Assembly: GCA_965279355.1 (NCBI GenBank)
Contig: OZ257155.1
Coordinates: 1,674,001 to 1,738,000 of the forward strand
Direction of reading: 5' to 3'
Length of the DNA stretch: 64,000 nt
DNA from: G965279355 sp965279355
GTDB lineage: Bacteria; Pseudomonadota; Alphaproteobacteria; CACIAM-22H2
Shown in pieces: positions 16,484 through 26,656 of the stretch. Under the pieces are notes generated by a model, which saw only the letters and a list, made by a program, of their open reading frames with translations, searched no databases and had not been told where the DNA came from. Within the stretch, counting starts at the first letter, position 1. Every line of letters starts with the position of its first letter. The translations under genes were made by a program, and so were the position numbers.

Positions 16484-19400
16484 CTACCTGCGCCCGCGCA
16501 AAATCGTCGACAGCACCAAATACAGCTTGCCGACATCCGACGTCAGGAACGTCGAGGTCAGCACGTTCTCGGGATCGGTTTCCTTCGCTTCGGCCATCAG
16601 GCGGTCGAACTGCGTCAGATACTCGGTGACGTAGCGGCGGAACTCAGAATCCTGCTCGTAGCGGCCGCGGATCTTGGCTTCGGTCTCACCGTAGCCCAAC
16701 CGCAGCAGGCGGCGCACGAAGACGCCGCGGTCGCCGCCGATGAAGTCGCGCAGCAGCTTGTCGGGCAGGCCCGGCTCCAGCGCGCGGCTGAAGTCGATCG
16801 CCAGCGAGTTGAGGCTGTCGACGATGAGGCGCGAAGCGCGCAGGAAGCTCGCGCGACGCACCGCCATTTCGTTGGCCTGCAACCGCTCGGCCTGCGCCTT
16901 CGCAGCCGCCGACGCGGTGACCAGATCTTCCGCCTGCTGCTTGAATGCTTCGCCGGCGGCGCGTGCCTGCTCGGTGCTGCGGTCGCCGGAGTCGATGAGC
17001 AGTTTCGCCTCGGTGGCGAGATGCTGCTCGGCCGATTGCATCTTGGCCTGGAGGTCGTTTGCGGCGTTGGTCAGGCCGCGCGTCTGCGTCTCGAAGGATT
17101 CACCGACTGCCGCGATGCGCGACGCGGCCTGCGAAACCCGCAGCGTGACGTCTTCCGCCAGCCGGCGGAACGCCTCGCCGAACGCTTCCACACGTCCCGA
17201 ACCGCCATCGGCCGCTGCCGCCAGTTCCTGTGTCCGGCGATTGAAGGTCTGGCCGGCGGCGCCCATTTCCGAAATCGCGCGCACCGACGCGCCGGTGAGA
17301 TCGCGGGACTGACGGTCGAAGCTCGTCCCCAGCTCGGCCAGACGCGCGCTGGCCTGCAGCACCGCCGATACGAGCCCTTCGGTGTGGCCGCGCAGTTCCT
17401 GGCTGAGTTCGGCGGCCTGCGATCCGGCACTCTGCATGGCGGTGAGCAGGTTCTGCTCGCCGGTCTGGATGGCGCGGTCGACGGCGCCGATTTCGCCGAC
17501 GCTACGATCAGACAGTTCGCCCAGACTGCTGCTGCGCTCGGAGAGGAGACGCGCGATGTCGTCGATCCGGGTCGCCGCCTCATTTGCCTGTGATGTCAAT
17601 GACATAGCATTGCGCCGCAGGGTTTCGGCGACCGCCGAGATCCTGAGCTCCGCATCCGCGCTGGAGCCGCCGAGATCGACACTGCGCTGGCGCAGCAGAT
17701 CGCCGACCGCATTGACCTGCGCCGAGACCTGATCGGCGGTGATGAGCAGTTCCTGCGACTGCTGGCGATAGACCTCGCGCGCCTCGCCGACCAGCGTGGT
17801 CGCCGAGGTCGAGGCGCGGGTCAGTTCCATCATGCGCGCCTGCAGCGCCTCGCCGGCATCGCCGATCCGCGTGACGGCCTCGATCGACGCGGCCTGCAGA
17901 TGCTGCAGCCGCTGCTCCAGCTTGAGATCGACTTCGCCGACCTTGACCACGATCTCGTCGGCGCCGGCCAGCATCGCCTGCGCGCGCTGACGGTATTCGT
18001 CGCTGACGACCCGGATGCGGGCGGTCGCCTGATCGGCCGAACCCAGCACCTGCTCGGCCTGGCGCTTCATCAGCTCACCGATTTCATTGGCGCGCGCCGC
18101 CGACAGTTCGATGGCGCGCATCAGCTGCGTCGTCTGGTCGCGCAGCGCATTGTCGACCGCGCCGACGCGCGAGGAGGATTCCGTCGCCGCGGTGAACAGC
18201 TGCTGGCTGCGCAGCTGCAGCGCCTCGCCCGCTTCGCGCAATTGCGTCGCGGCCTGGCTGGAGATCAGGCCAAGCTCGGCGCCGCGCTGCTCCAGCAGCG
18301 CCTGCATGTCGCCGATGCGGGACGCCGCACCACCGGCGAGATTGGTAAGGTCTTCCGCCTGACGGTTGAGGCTTTCGCCGGCCCCGGCCAGCAATGTCGC
18401 TGCCTGCCCGGCCGACTGGCCGAGATCGCGGGTGCGGTCGCGCAAAGTCTCGCCCAGACGGTCGATGCGCGAGGCGGTGCGGTCGGCGGCTTCGTCGATG
18501 TCCTTGACGCGCTGATTGAAGGATTCGCTGAGGTCGGTGGAGCGGGTCAGGCCACGCTCGGCGGCCTGGATCAGTTCCTGTGTCTCGACCCGGAAGCCGT
18601 CGCCGGCCACGCGCACGCGCGCCAAAGCGCGATCCGCGCTGACCACAAGCTCTTCGGCCTGGTGACGCAGGGTCTCGCCGGTGGTGACGACACGGTTGGC
18701 CGCCTGCTCCATCGCGTGGTTGAGGGTCTGGGCGTCCTTGTCGAGCCGCTCATTGACGTCGGCCAGCCGTCCCGCCGACTTGTCGAGCTCACCGGTGCGG
18801 TCCTGCAGCGTGCCGCTGATCTCCGAAAGTCGGCTCGCCGCCTCGCCCGCGGCAATCGCCAGCGCCTCGGTATCGAGCCGCAGCGCCGCCTGCGTCGCCG
18901 AGCTTTCGGTCGCCAGGGTCGTGGTGGCGATAGTGATGGTCCGGGCCTCGTCGGCCAGGGTGCGGCCGACCGCGGCGGCCTGCGCCGCCACCCGGTCGAG
19001 CTCGCCGGTCCGCTCGCGCACGAGATCGGCCAGCGTATCGAGCCGCGCCGACGCCCGGTCGGCAAGATCGCCGACATCCTGCGTCCGCCGCCCGACGACT
19101 TCGCCCAGCGCCTCGGCGCGCGCGAGCCCACGATTGGCCGCCGCCGCGATCTCGTCGGTCTGTGATTTAAGATTGTCGGTCGAGGCCTGCACCCGCCCGC
19201 TCGCGGTCTCCGCCTCATGGCCGAGATCGTCGGCCCGCTTGCGGAACATCGCATGCACGGTCTCGACCTTGTCGGCCGCCTCGTCCAGCGACGACATCAG
19301 GCGCCGCGCCTCGCGATCCAGCACGCCGGTGGTCTCGTCGAGACGCGATGCGGCCGTGTCGAGATCGCCGGTCCGCGCCTGCAGGGCCTCGCCCAGCGCC

Positions 19401-21256
19401 TCGACCTTCTCTGTCGTGTTGGCCGCCGCGTCGGCGATCGCCTGACTGTTGCGGCGCAGCTGCGCCTCCGCCGTCTCCGACTGCGCGGTCAGCGCGGTGA
19501 CCGACGACGTCAGCGCCGAGGCTTCCTGCCGCAGCGTGTCGCCGACGGCGAGTGCACGCCCGCGCGCCGCCTCCGCCGCCTCGCCGAGGGTCTGCGCATC
19601 GCGCTGCAGGCTGTCGGTGGCTTCGCGCACCTTGCCGGCCGTATCCGCCGCCGCGACATTCACGGCACCAGCGGCTTCTTCCAGCGCCGCGCGTACCCGC
19701 GCCGCAGTCTCCGCAGCGGTCAGGCTGATTGCGCCCGTCGCCGTCTCGACCGCTTCGCGCACCTTGTTGGCGCTATCCGTCGTCGCAACATTCAGCGCGC
19801 CGGTCGCCGCTTCCACCGATGCCCGCAGATCCGAAACCTTGGCAAGACCGTCTCCGGCCGCCAGCTGCAGCTCCTGCGCATTGCGGCGGAAGGCCTCGCC
19901 GGCCGCGCGCACGCGCGAGGTCGTCTGGTCGGCCAGCGCACCAAGCTCGGCCCCCTGACGGCGCACGCCGTCGGTGGTCGCCTCGGCCCGCGCGCCGATG
20001 CGCTCGATCGCCGTCGCCAGATTCTGGGATTCGCCGCCGAGCAGCGCCGTGAGTTCGCCGGCCCGCGTGCCCGCCGCGCCGAGTTCTTCGGTGCGCGTGC
20101 GCAGCGCATCGCCCATGGCATGCACGCGCTCCTGCGACTGGCTCGCCACCAGCGCCAGCTCCTGCACCTGCCGCCGCAGCACCTGCTCCGCCGCTTCGCT
20201 CTTGGCGACGAGTTCCGCCGCCAGCATCGCCACGGTCTTCGCGGCTGTTTCCAGCCTCTCGCTGGCGCCGCCGGTGCGATCACCGGCATTCGCCGCCGCC
20301 AGGGTCAGCGACTCAGCGTAATGCGTGAACTGCGTACCAAGCTCACGCACGCGGCCCATCGCCGTGTCCGACGCCTGCAGCAGATCGGCGGTCTGCTGAC
20401 CCAGAAGGCCCCGCATCTCTTCCGCGCGCGACGACGCGCGTTCGCTGATCTCGGCCAGATCCTGTGTCTGTTCCTGCAACGCGGCCCGGATTCGGTCGGC
20501 ATTGGCGGCCGTGCGCTCGCTGACGGTGGCCAGCTCTTCGGTCTGCTGACGCAACGCGGCGTTCATCTGCCTCGATTGCGACATCGCCTTCTCGGACGCG
20601 TTCGACAGCACCTCGGCCTGCTGGCCGACAGCGGATTCAACGGTCTGCACCCGGCTCGCCAGCAGGGACGAAATACGTTCAAGCCCGTCGGCATGACGGC
20701 GCAACGACGCCATCACCTGCATGGCGCGCATCGTCGACTGTTCGGAGACGGTCGCCAGCTCGGTCGTCTGGTTATGCAGCGCGTCGCGTCCCTCGGTCAG
20801 GCGCGTGGCGGCCGTCTCGCTGGCTTCGGACAGCGTGCGCGCCTGCTCGCGCAGGCTGTCGGCAATCGCCTTGATCTTCTGATCGGCATCGCCGGCGGGA
20901 TAGGTCAGCGCCTGCAGCTCGCGATGCAGCTCGCGCGCGGTGGTGCGCAGCTCGCGCCCGCGATCGACAAAGGCGATGACCAGCCACAGCACCAGCATTG
21001 GCGTGGCGATGCCGCTGAACGCCGCGCCCAGCTCATGCGGCAGCAGGGCATTGAGGCTGCCCCAGCCGACCTGGGCCTGGATGTACCAGGCACCGATCAC
21101 GCTCCAGATGACGGAGAGGACGACGCCCGTAATGAACAGCGTGTCGCGGCGCAGGCGCGAGGCTCGCGGCATCGGCGGCAGCACGCGCGCCTCGGGCGTG
21201 TCCGTACCGGCTGCTGCGTCGCCATCGACCAATCGGATGATCGGGTTCTTGTCCAT
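16484..21256 (-). CDS. Giant membrane-anchored coiled-coil protein with 54 tandem about 25-residue repeats (possible TipN/GPR-type polar scaffold)
   Basis: This is a 1590-residue protein. Residues 1-131 hold a cytoplasmic lead and two transmembrane helices (about 39-59 and 82-97). Residues 132-1459 are 54 uninterrupted helical units: 48 of 25 residues, four of 21 and two of 22, with no other insertions. Residues 1460-1590 are a globular, charged C-terminal domain with LLRDFIGGDRGVFVRRLLRLG and FLTSDVGKLYLVLS. The consensus unit is G-E-x-L-R-x-Q-x-x-E-L followed by an A-rich half with R-V/I near its end. The architecture (N-terminal membrane hairpin, very long apolipoprotein-like helix, C-terminal domain) resembles Caulobacter TipN and rhizobial GPR/RgsE pole-organising proteins. 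That assignment is inference. The ATG at 21256 has GGGGGC upstream, and the longer frame runs into repeat B. Confidence 0.85.
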   Translation of the reverse strand: MDKNPIIRLVDGDAAAGTDTPEARVLPPMPRASRLRRDTLFITGVVLSVIWSVIGAWYIQAQVGWGSLNALLPHELGAAFSGIATPMLVLWLVIAFVDRGRELRTTARELHRELQALTYPAGDADQKIKAIADSLREQARTLSEASETAATRLTEGRDALHNQTTELATVSEQSTMRAMQVMASLRRHADGLERISSLLASRVQTVESAVGQQAEVLSNASEKAMSQSRQMNAALRQQTEELATVSERTAANADRIRAALQEQTQDLAEISERASSRAEEMRGLLGQQTADLLQASDTAMGRVRELGTQFTHYAESLTLAAANAGDRTGGASERLETAAKTVAMLAAELVAKSEAAEQVLRRQVQELALVASQSQERVHAMGDALRTRTEELGAAGTRAGELTALLGGESQNLATAIERIGARAEATTDGVRRQGAELGALADQTTSRVRAAGEAFRRNAQELQLAAGDGLAKVSDLRASVEAATGALNVATTDSANKVREAVETATGAISLTAAETAARVRAALEEAAGAVNVAAADTAGKVREATDSLQRDAQTLGEAAEAARGRALAVGDTLRQEASALTSSVTALTAQSETAEAQLRRNSQAIADAAANTTEKVEALGEALQARTGDLDTAASRLDETTGVLDREARRLMSSLDEAADKVETVHAMFRKRADDLGHEAETASGRVQASTDNLKSQTDEIAAAANRGLARAEALGEVVGRRTQDVGDLADRASARLDTLADLVRERTGELDRVAAQAAAVGRTLADEARTITIATTTLATESSATQAALRLDTEALAIAAGEAASRLSEISGTLQDRTGELDKSAGRLADVNERLDKDAQTLNHAMEQAANRVVTTGETLRHQAEELVVSADRALARVRVAGDGFRVETQELIQAAERGLTRSTDLSESFNQRVKDIDEAADRTASRIDRLGETLRDRTRDLGQSAGQAATLLAGAGESLNRQAEDLTNLAGGAASRIGDMQALLEQRGAELGLISSQAATQLREAGEALQLRSQQLFTAATESSSRVGAVDNALRDQTTQLMRAIELSAARANEIGELMKRQAEQVLGSADQATARIRVVSDEYRQRAQAMLAGADEIVVKVGEVDLKLEQRLQHLQAASIEAVTRIGDAGEALQARMMELTRASTSATTLVGEAREVYRQQSQELLITADQVSAQVNAVGDLLRQRSVDLGGSSADAELRISAVAETLRRNAMSLTSQANEAATRIDDIARLLSERSSSLGELSDRSVGEIGAVDRAIQTGEQNLLTAMQSAGSQAAELSQELRGHTEGLVSAVLQASARLAELGTSFDRQSRDLTGASVRAISEMGAAGQTFNRRTQELAAAADGGSGRVEAFGEAFRRLAEDVTLRVSQAASRIAAVGESFETQTRGLTNAANDLQAKMQSAEQHLATEAKLLIDSGDRSTEQARAAGEAFKQQAEDLVTASAAAKAQAERLQANEMAVRRASFLRASRLIVDSLNSLAIDFSRALEPGLPDKLLRDFIGGDRGVFVRRLLRLGYGETEAKIRGRYEQDSEFRRYVTEYLTQFDRLMAEAKETDPENVLTSTFLTSDVGKLYLVLSTILRGRR
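16880..20863 (-). repeat. Coding tandem repeat: 54 units, mostly 75 bases
   Basis: The region encodes residues 132-1459 of the coiled-coil protein. The period is kept at protein level (25 codons), while the DNA units have diverged and are not near-identical copies. 21-residue units are numbers 11, 21, 26 and 29. 22-residue units are numbers 15 and 16, and these two plus unit 17 resemble each other more than the rest. Twenty of the 54 units begin with Gly. Confidence 0.9.
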
Positions 21257-21275
21257 CGTCACTGCCCCCTGCTCT

Positions 21276-21390
21276 GGCCCCTCACCCCGACCCTCTCCCA
21301 CAAGGGGAGAGGGAGTCAGACGCGTCGCATCTCCGAACCTCTCCCCTTGTGGGAGAGGTCGTGAGCGAAGCGAGCGGGTGAGGGGTAACA
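21276..21390. repeat. Dispersed inverted-repeat element, copy B
   Basis: It has the same organisation as copy A: a CCTCACCC edge, a CCCTCTCCC-ACAA-GGGGAGAGGG hairpin, a spacer, a second hairpin ACCTCTCCCCTTGTGGGAGAGGT and a GGGTGAGGGGTAAC edge. The right halves of A and B are nearly identical and in the same orientation. It occupies almost the whole gap between scpA and the coiled-coil gene. Confidence 0.8.
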
Positions 21391-21397
21391 CATAAAA

Positions 21398-23548
<2,151 letters not shown>

Positions 23549-23604
23549 CGGCTGGACTCCGTGAATACTGACAGGAGTTTAGACCAGCGCGTCGAGGGCC
23601 GCCC

Positions 23605-23623
23605 TGTGGAAATCTGTGGATAA
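23605..23623. promoter_or_regulatory. Two adjacent DnaA-box-like 9-mers
   Basis: TGTGGAAAT (23605-23613) and TGTGGATAA (23615-23623) lie one base apart in the 82-base gap between the DUF2971 gene and scpA. The second is the exact complement of the consensus DnaA box TTATCCACA. Two boxes are too few for an origin, but they could be a DnaA-titration or regulatory site. Confidence 0.4.
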
Positions 23624-23630
23624 CTTGCTC

Positions 23631-24587
23631 TCAGGTCACCCGATATGGAACGTCACTTATGCGGACAGCCACCGCGCTATATCCATGATTGTCCAGCAGT
23701 GCTCGCGCAGCCATCGCTGATAGACCCGCGTAAGGACTCGGACCCACCACGAGACTTTTCAGGGGCAGCCGAGGTGGGGCTGTCGATCCGAGCTCCGGCG
23801 GCACTCCAATATTGAGCGGCAAATGGCCACTTAACATTCTTGCCCGAGGAGAAAAGATAAATCGCCGCTGATGAATTGGCGGAATTATCTCAAGAATGAT
23901 CCGCCACTCCGCTTCATCGCAAAAGGCTTGGTGTTTTATCAACGGAGCAAGTGAAGAAAACCGATAAATAAAGTGCGCGGTCCACACCCTTATAAAATCT
24001 CGATCACGATCAGCCGAAATCCCACCCACGTGTCGCTCGCATTCGCGAACACCCCAATCGAAGACCTCAAACGCCAACCTTCTTTTCAGATCATCGCTGT
24101 ACAACACTGGCGCAAGAAATGCGCCGCGCTCTCGGGAAAGACATTTCCGCAACTCTCCCGCATCGAAATGCAATGCAAACCCTCCCTCGCCTTCGCCATA
24201 TCCACGCCACTGGGAAAGCGAATCTGACGCCTCAGACAGGCAGGCGACAGAAAAGGGGTAATAATTTTCCGGCTTTGCTCGCTCTAAATTACGCAACATG
24301 CCGCTGATGATGGATTGCTGAGCAGAGGATGCCGCGCCAAATCTGGCGTTAGCGACGTCAAAAAACAAATCGCCCGCATGCTTGTATTCAGTCGCATCAT
24401 TTAAAAATGCGACATGAGTCGCATAGATACAACCTGTCTCGATAATTCCCAGCAGCCCTTTTGAATTTGTATAGTGATACAGATCATGAGCGGGACTTCG
24501 CGTAGCTTCGCCGGTGCGTTTTGCCTCCGCCACCCGCTCAATGATCTTAAATTGGTGCTCGTCTTCTAGAGGCGGAAGGCTCGTCAT
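23631..24587 (-). CDS. DUF2971 family protein
   Basis: A protein of unknown function, 318 residues from the ATG at 24587. DUF2971 features are visible: LYHYTNSKGLLGIIETGCIYATHVAFLNDATEY near the N-terminus, FSVACLSEASDSLSQWRGYGEGEGGFALHF in the middle and KHQAFCDEAEWRII near the C-terminus. The frame extends to 24716. However, a TATAAT hexamer on this strand (24648-24643) suggests transcription begins downstream of the alternative starts. The gene is plainly poorer in GC than its neighbours (about 45% in the line 23881-23940) and richer in rare codons, which suggests recent acquisition. DUF2971 genes often occur in accessory islands. Confidence 0.85.
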   Translation of the reverse strand: MTSLPPLEDEHQFKIIERVAEAKRTGEATRSPAHDLYHYTNSKGLLGIIETGCIYATHVAFLNDATEYKHAGDLFFDVANARFGAASSAQQSIISGMLRNLERAKPENYYPFSVACLSEASDSLSQWRGYGEGEGGFALHFDAGELRKCLSRERGAFLAPVLYSDDLKRRLAFEVFDWGVRECERHVGGISADRDRDFIRVWTAHFIYRFSSLAPLIKHQAFCDEAEWRIILEIIPPIHQRRFIFSPRARMLSGHLPLNIGVPPELGSTAPPRLPLKSLVVGPSPYAGLSAMAARALLDNHGYSAVAVRISDVPYRVT

Positions 24588-24775
24588 TTCAAATCTCGAA
24601 GCTCTGCCAATCAAAATTGTCGCTAAACTTACTTCTCGCAGCATTATACACAGATTGCCCGCTCGGCCGTCACTTGCCGCACCCAAAGCGCCAAGGAAGG
24701 TCACTTCCGGGCCCATCGTGCTCCATGTAAGCTAGGCACGCATTCGATCATCGCTCCTCGATCAGGAACCTCCCG

Positions 24776-25330
24776 ATGAAATGGGTCACCCGCGATTTCG
24801 TCCATCTCGACCGTGTCGCCTCGCCGTGGCTGATCAAGCGGTTCATCGACAAGGACGCGACGTTCGTCTACGTGCCGTGGGGTCAGGGCGTCGAGACGGC
24901 GCCCAAGGATGCGACGCCGTTTGCGATTCCGGGGGCGGAGATCGGGCCGCATGACAAGGACGGCACGACATTCGCGAAGCTGCTGGCGCGATACAAGATC
25001 GACGACAAGGCGGCGCACCGGGTCGGAAGCGTGATCACCAGGGGCGTCGATTATGTGCTGCACGACTATCGGCCGGGGCCGGACGATGTCGACGGTCAGA
25101 CGGCGGTGGGCCTGCTGGCGATGGCCGAAGGCATGCTGCTGGTCCATCACGACGATAACGAAATCCTGGAAGCGAGTTTTCCGATCTATGACGCGCTCTA
25201 CACCAATTTCCGCGCGCACCAGATCATGGAAGACAAGGGCGGCACCCTGCCGGCGCACGGCACGCTGGGCCCGACCAACCCGACGCGCTATCTACGCGGG
25301 TTGCTGAAGGACGCGGGGATGGGGATCTAG
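24776..25330 (+). CDS. ChrB C-terminal-domain protein (chromate resistance-like)
   Basis: 184 residues matching the ChrB C-terminal domain: WVTRDFVHLDRVASPWLIKRFID at the start, IPGAEIGPHDKDGTTF in the middle and HHDDNEILEASFPIYDALY later. ChrB accompanies chromate efflux genes as a regulator or sensor in some bacteria. No ChrA transporter is present here, so chromate function is unproven. It is divergent from the AT-rich DUF2971 gene and followed by two dispersed repeat elements. Confidence 0.8.
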   Translation: MKWVTRDFVHLDRVASPWLIKRFIDKDATFVYVPWGQGVETAPKDATPFAIPGAEIGPHDKDGTTFAKLLARYKIDDKAAHRVGSVITRGVDYVLHDYRPGPDDVDGQTAVGLLAMAEGMLLVHHDDNEILEASFPIYDALYTNFRAHQIMEDKGGTLPAHGTLGPTNPTRYLRGLLKDAGMGI

Positions 25331-25331
25331 A

Positions 25332-25374
25332 GCCCCCTCACCCCAAGCCCTCTCCCCCGAGGGGAGAGGGAGCG
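25332..25374. repeat. Dispersed repeat, single unit related to copies A and B
   Basis: A CCCTCACCCC edge followed by the hairpin CCCTCTCCCCCGAGGGGAGAGGG, starting two bases after the ChrB-domain gene stop. It corresponds to one half of copies A and B and may terminate transcription. Confidence 0.7.
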
Positions 25375-25392
25375 GAGGATACTCACTTCATT

Positions 25393-25465
25393 CGTCATCC
25401 CCCGGCTTGACCGGGGGATCCATCTTCTTCGGAAACGTGGATGCCCCGATCAAGTCGAGGCATGA
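25393..25465. repeat. Second palindromic intergenic element (CGTCATCCC type)
   Basis: A unit with the palindrome ATCCCCCGG-cttga-CCGGGGGAT (25398-25420) is followed by an inverted, more degenerate unit (GTGGATGCCCCG to AGGCATGACC). The CGTCAT-CC-GG-CTTG-CC-GG-ATCCA pattern is a familiar extragenic palindrome of alphaproteobacterial genomes. It lies between the ChrB-domain gene and a convergent Bug gene. Confidence 0.7.
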
Positions 25466-25478
25466 CCGAGGGAAAGAA

Positions 25479-26471
25479 CTATTGCGGCACGATCCCCGCG
25501 AGCTTCACGTAGCGCGCCCAGGACTCGGCCTGCTTGATCACGGTTTCCTTCAGCAGCGCGCCGTCGCCTTCCCAGGTGTCCCAGCCGAAGCGCGCGAGGA
25601 AATCCCGCGCCTGCGGGCTGCGGGTAATGGCGCCGACATGCGTCGCCAGCCAGTCGAGGGCGGGGGCCGGCGTCCCTTTCGATGTGTGCAGGCCCCAGTA
25701 GCCGACGAGATCCATGTCGAGGCCCTGCGAGCGCGCGCTGGGGATGAAGGACAGCGCCTTGATGCCGTCGGCCGACGCCGTGGAGATGGCGCGGAACGGA
25801 CCGCCCGGATCGATCTGCCCGCGCACGGTGCCGGCATCGGTGAAGATGAAGTCGAGACTGCCGGCCTTGAGATCGTTGAGCGCATCGAGACCGCTCTTGT
25901 AGCCGACCTCGATCGCCTTCAGCCCGTACTGCTGCTTGTAGAGCTCCGAGGCGATCTTGCCGGTATGGGTGCTGGCGCTGAAGGCGGCCTTGTCGCCCTT
26001 CTTCTTCAGATGCTCGGTCAGCTCGGCGACAGTCTTGTACGGCGCATTGGACGGCACGATCAGGATGAATGCCACGCGGGCGATCGTGGTGATGTGCTCG
26101 AAATCGTTGATCGGGTCGTAGGGCAGCTTCTTGTAGAGCGAGGCCGCCGACGACAGGACCGAGGTGCTGGGCGCCACATAGATCGTGTAGCCGTCGGGCC
26201 GCGATTTCGCGACGTATTCGGTGGCGATGTTGCCGCCCTGCCCGACCTTGTTTTCGACCAGCACCGTCTTGCCGGTCGTCTCCTGCAGGCGCTGCGCATA
26301 GAACCGCACCAACGTGTCGGCGCCGGTGCCCGGCGCGAACATCGCGACAGCAGTGATCGGCCTTGAGGGATAATCGGTCTGCGCGAAGGCGCCCGGAATG
26401 GCGAGGGCCGGCGCGGCGGCGGCGGTTTTCAGGATGGTGCGGCGTGAGATGGACACACGTGTGGCGATCAT
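25479..26471 (-). CDS. Bug-family (TctC) periplasmic solute-binding protein, Tat-type signal
   Basis: This is an extracytoplasmic receptor of the tripartite tricarboxylate transporter type. The 330 residues carry a twin-arginine leader (SRRTILKTAAAAPALA, cleavage near GAFAQ). Typical Bug features follow: YPSRPITAVAMFAPGTGADTL, VENKVGQGGNIATEYVAKS and YDPINDFEHITT. No TctA or TctB membrane gene is near, so it is an orphan receptor whose ligand is unknown. A Tat rather than Sec leader is less usual in the family. Confidence 0.9.
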   Translation of the reverse strand: MIATRVSISRRTILKTAAAAPALAIPGAFAQTDYPSRPITAVAMFAPGTGADTLVRFYAQRLQETTGKTVLVENKVGQGGNIATEYVAKSRPDGYTIYVAPSTSVLSSAASLYKKLPYDPINDFEHITTIARVAFILIVPSNAPYKTVAELTEHLKKKGDKAAFSASTHTGKIASELYKQQYGLKAIEVGYKSGLDALNDLKAGSLDFIFTDAGTVRGQIDPGGPFRAISTASADGIKALSFIPSARSQGLDMDLVGYWGLHTSKGTPAPALDWLATHVGAITRSPQARDFLARFGWDTWEGDGALLKETVIKQAESWARYVKLAGIVPQ

Positions 26472-26656
26472 CGCGTCTCTCCCTCTATCTGTTTGTTACC
26501 GCAAGTTCACCGCCTGCGGAGCGGCTTGTAAAGGGCAAAACGGGACGGCACGCGGTTTTGACGCCGCGTTGCCGCTCGCCCTGCAATCCACACGAATGAT
26601 CCGGGGGCGTCCAATCAACGTAAGAGACCACCGCACATCGAGGGACAACAAAGACC

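Noticed and set aside
16880..20863. 75-base periodicity considered as a CRISPR-like or DNA tandem repeat array.
   Set aside because: The period exists at codon level. DNA units are diverged and there are no constant repeats separated by unique spacers.
23605..23623. Replication origin.
   Set aside because: There are only two DnaA-like boxes, no AT-rich unwinding region, and no dnaA, parAB or other origin-linked genes nearby.
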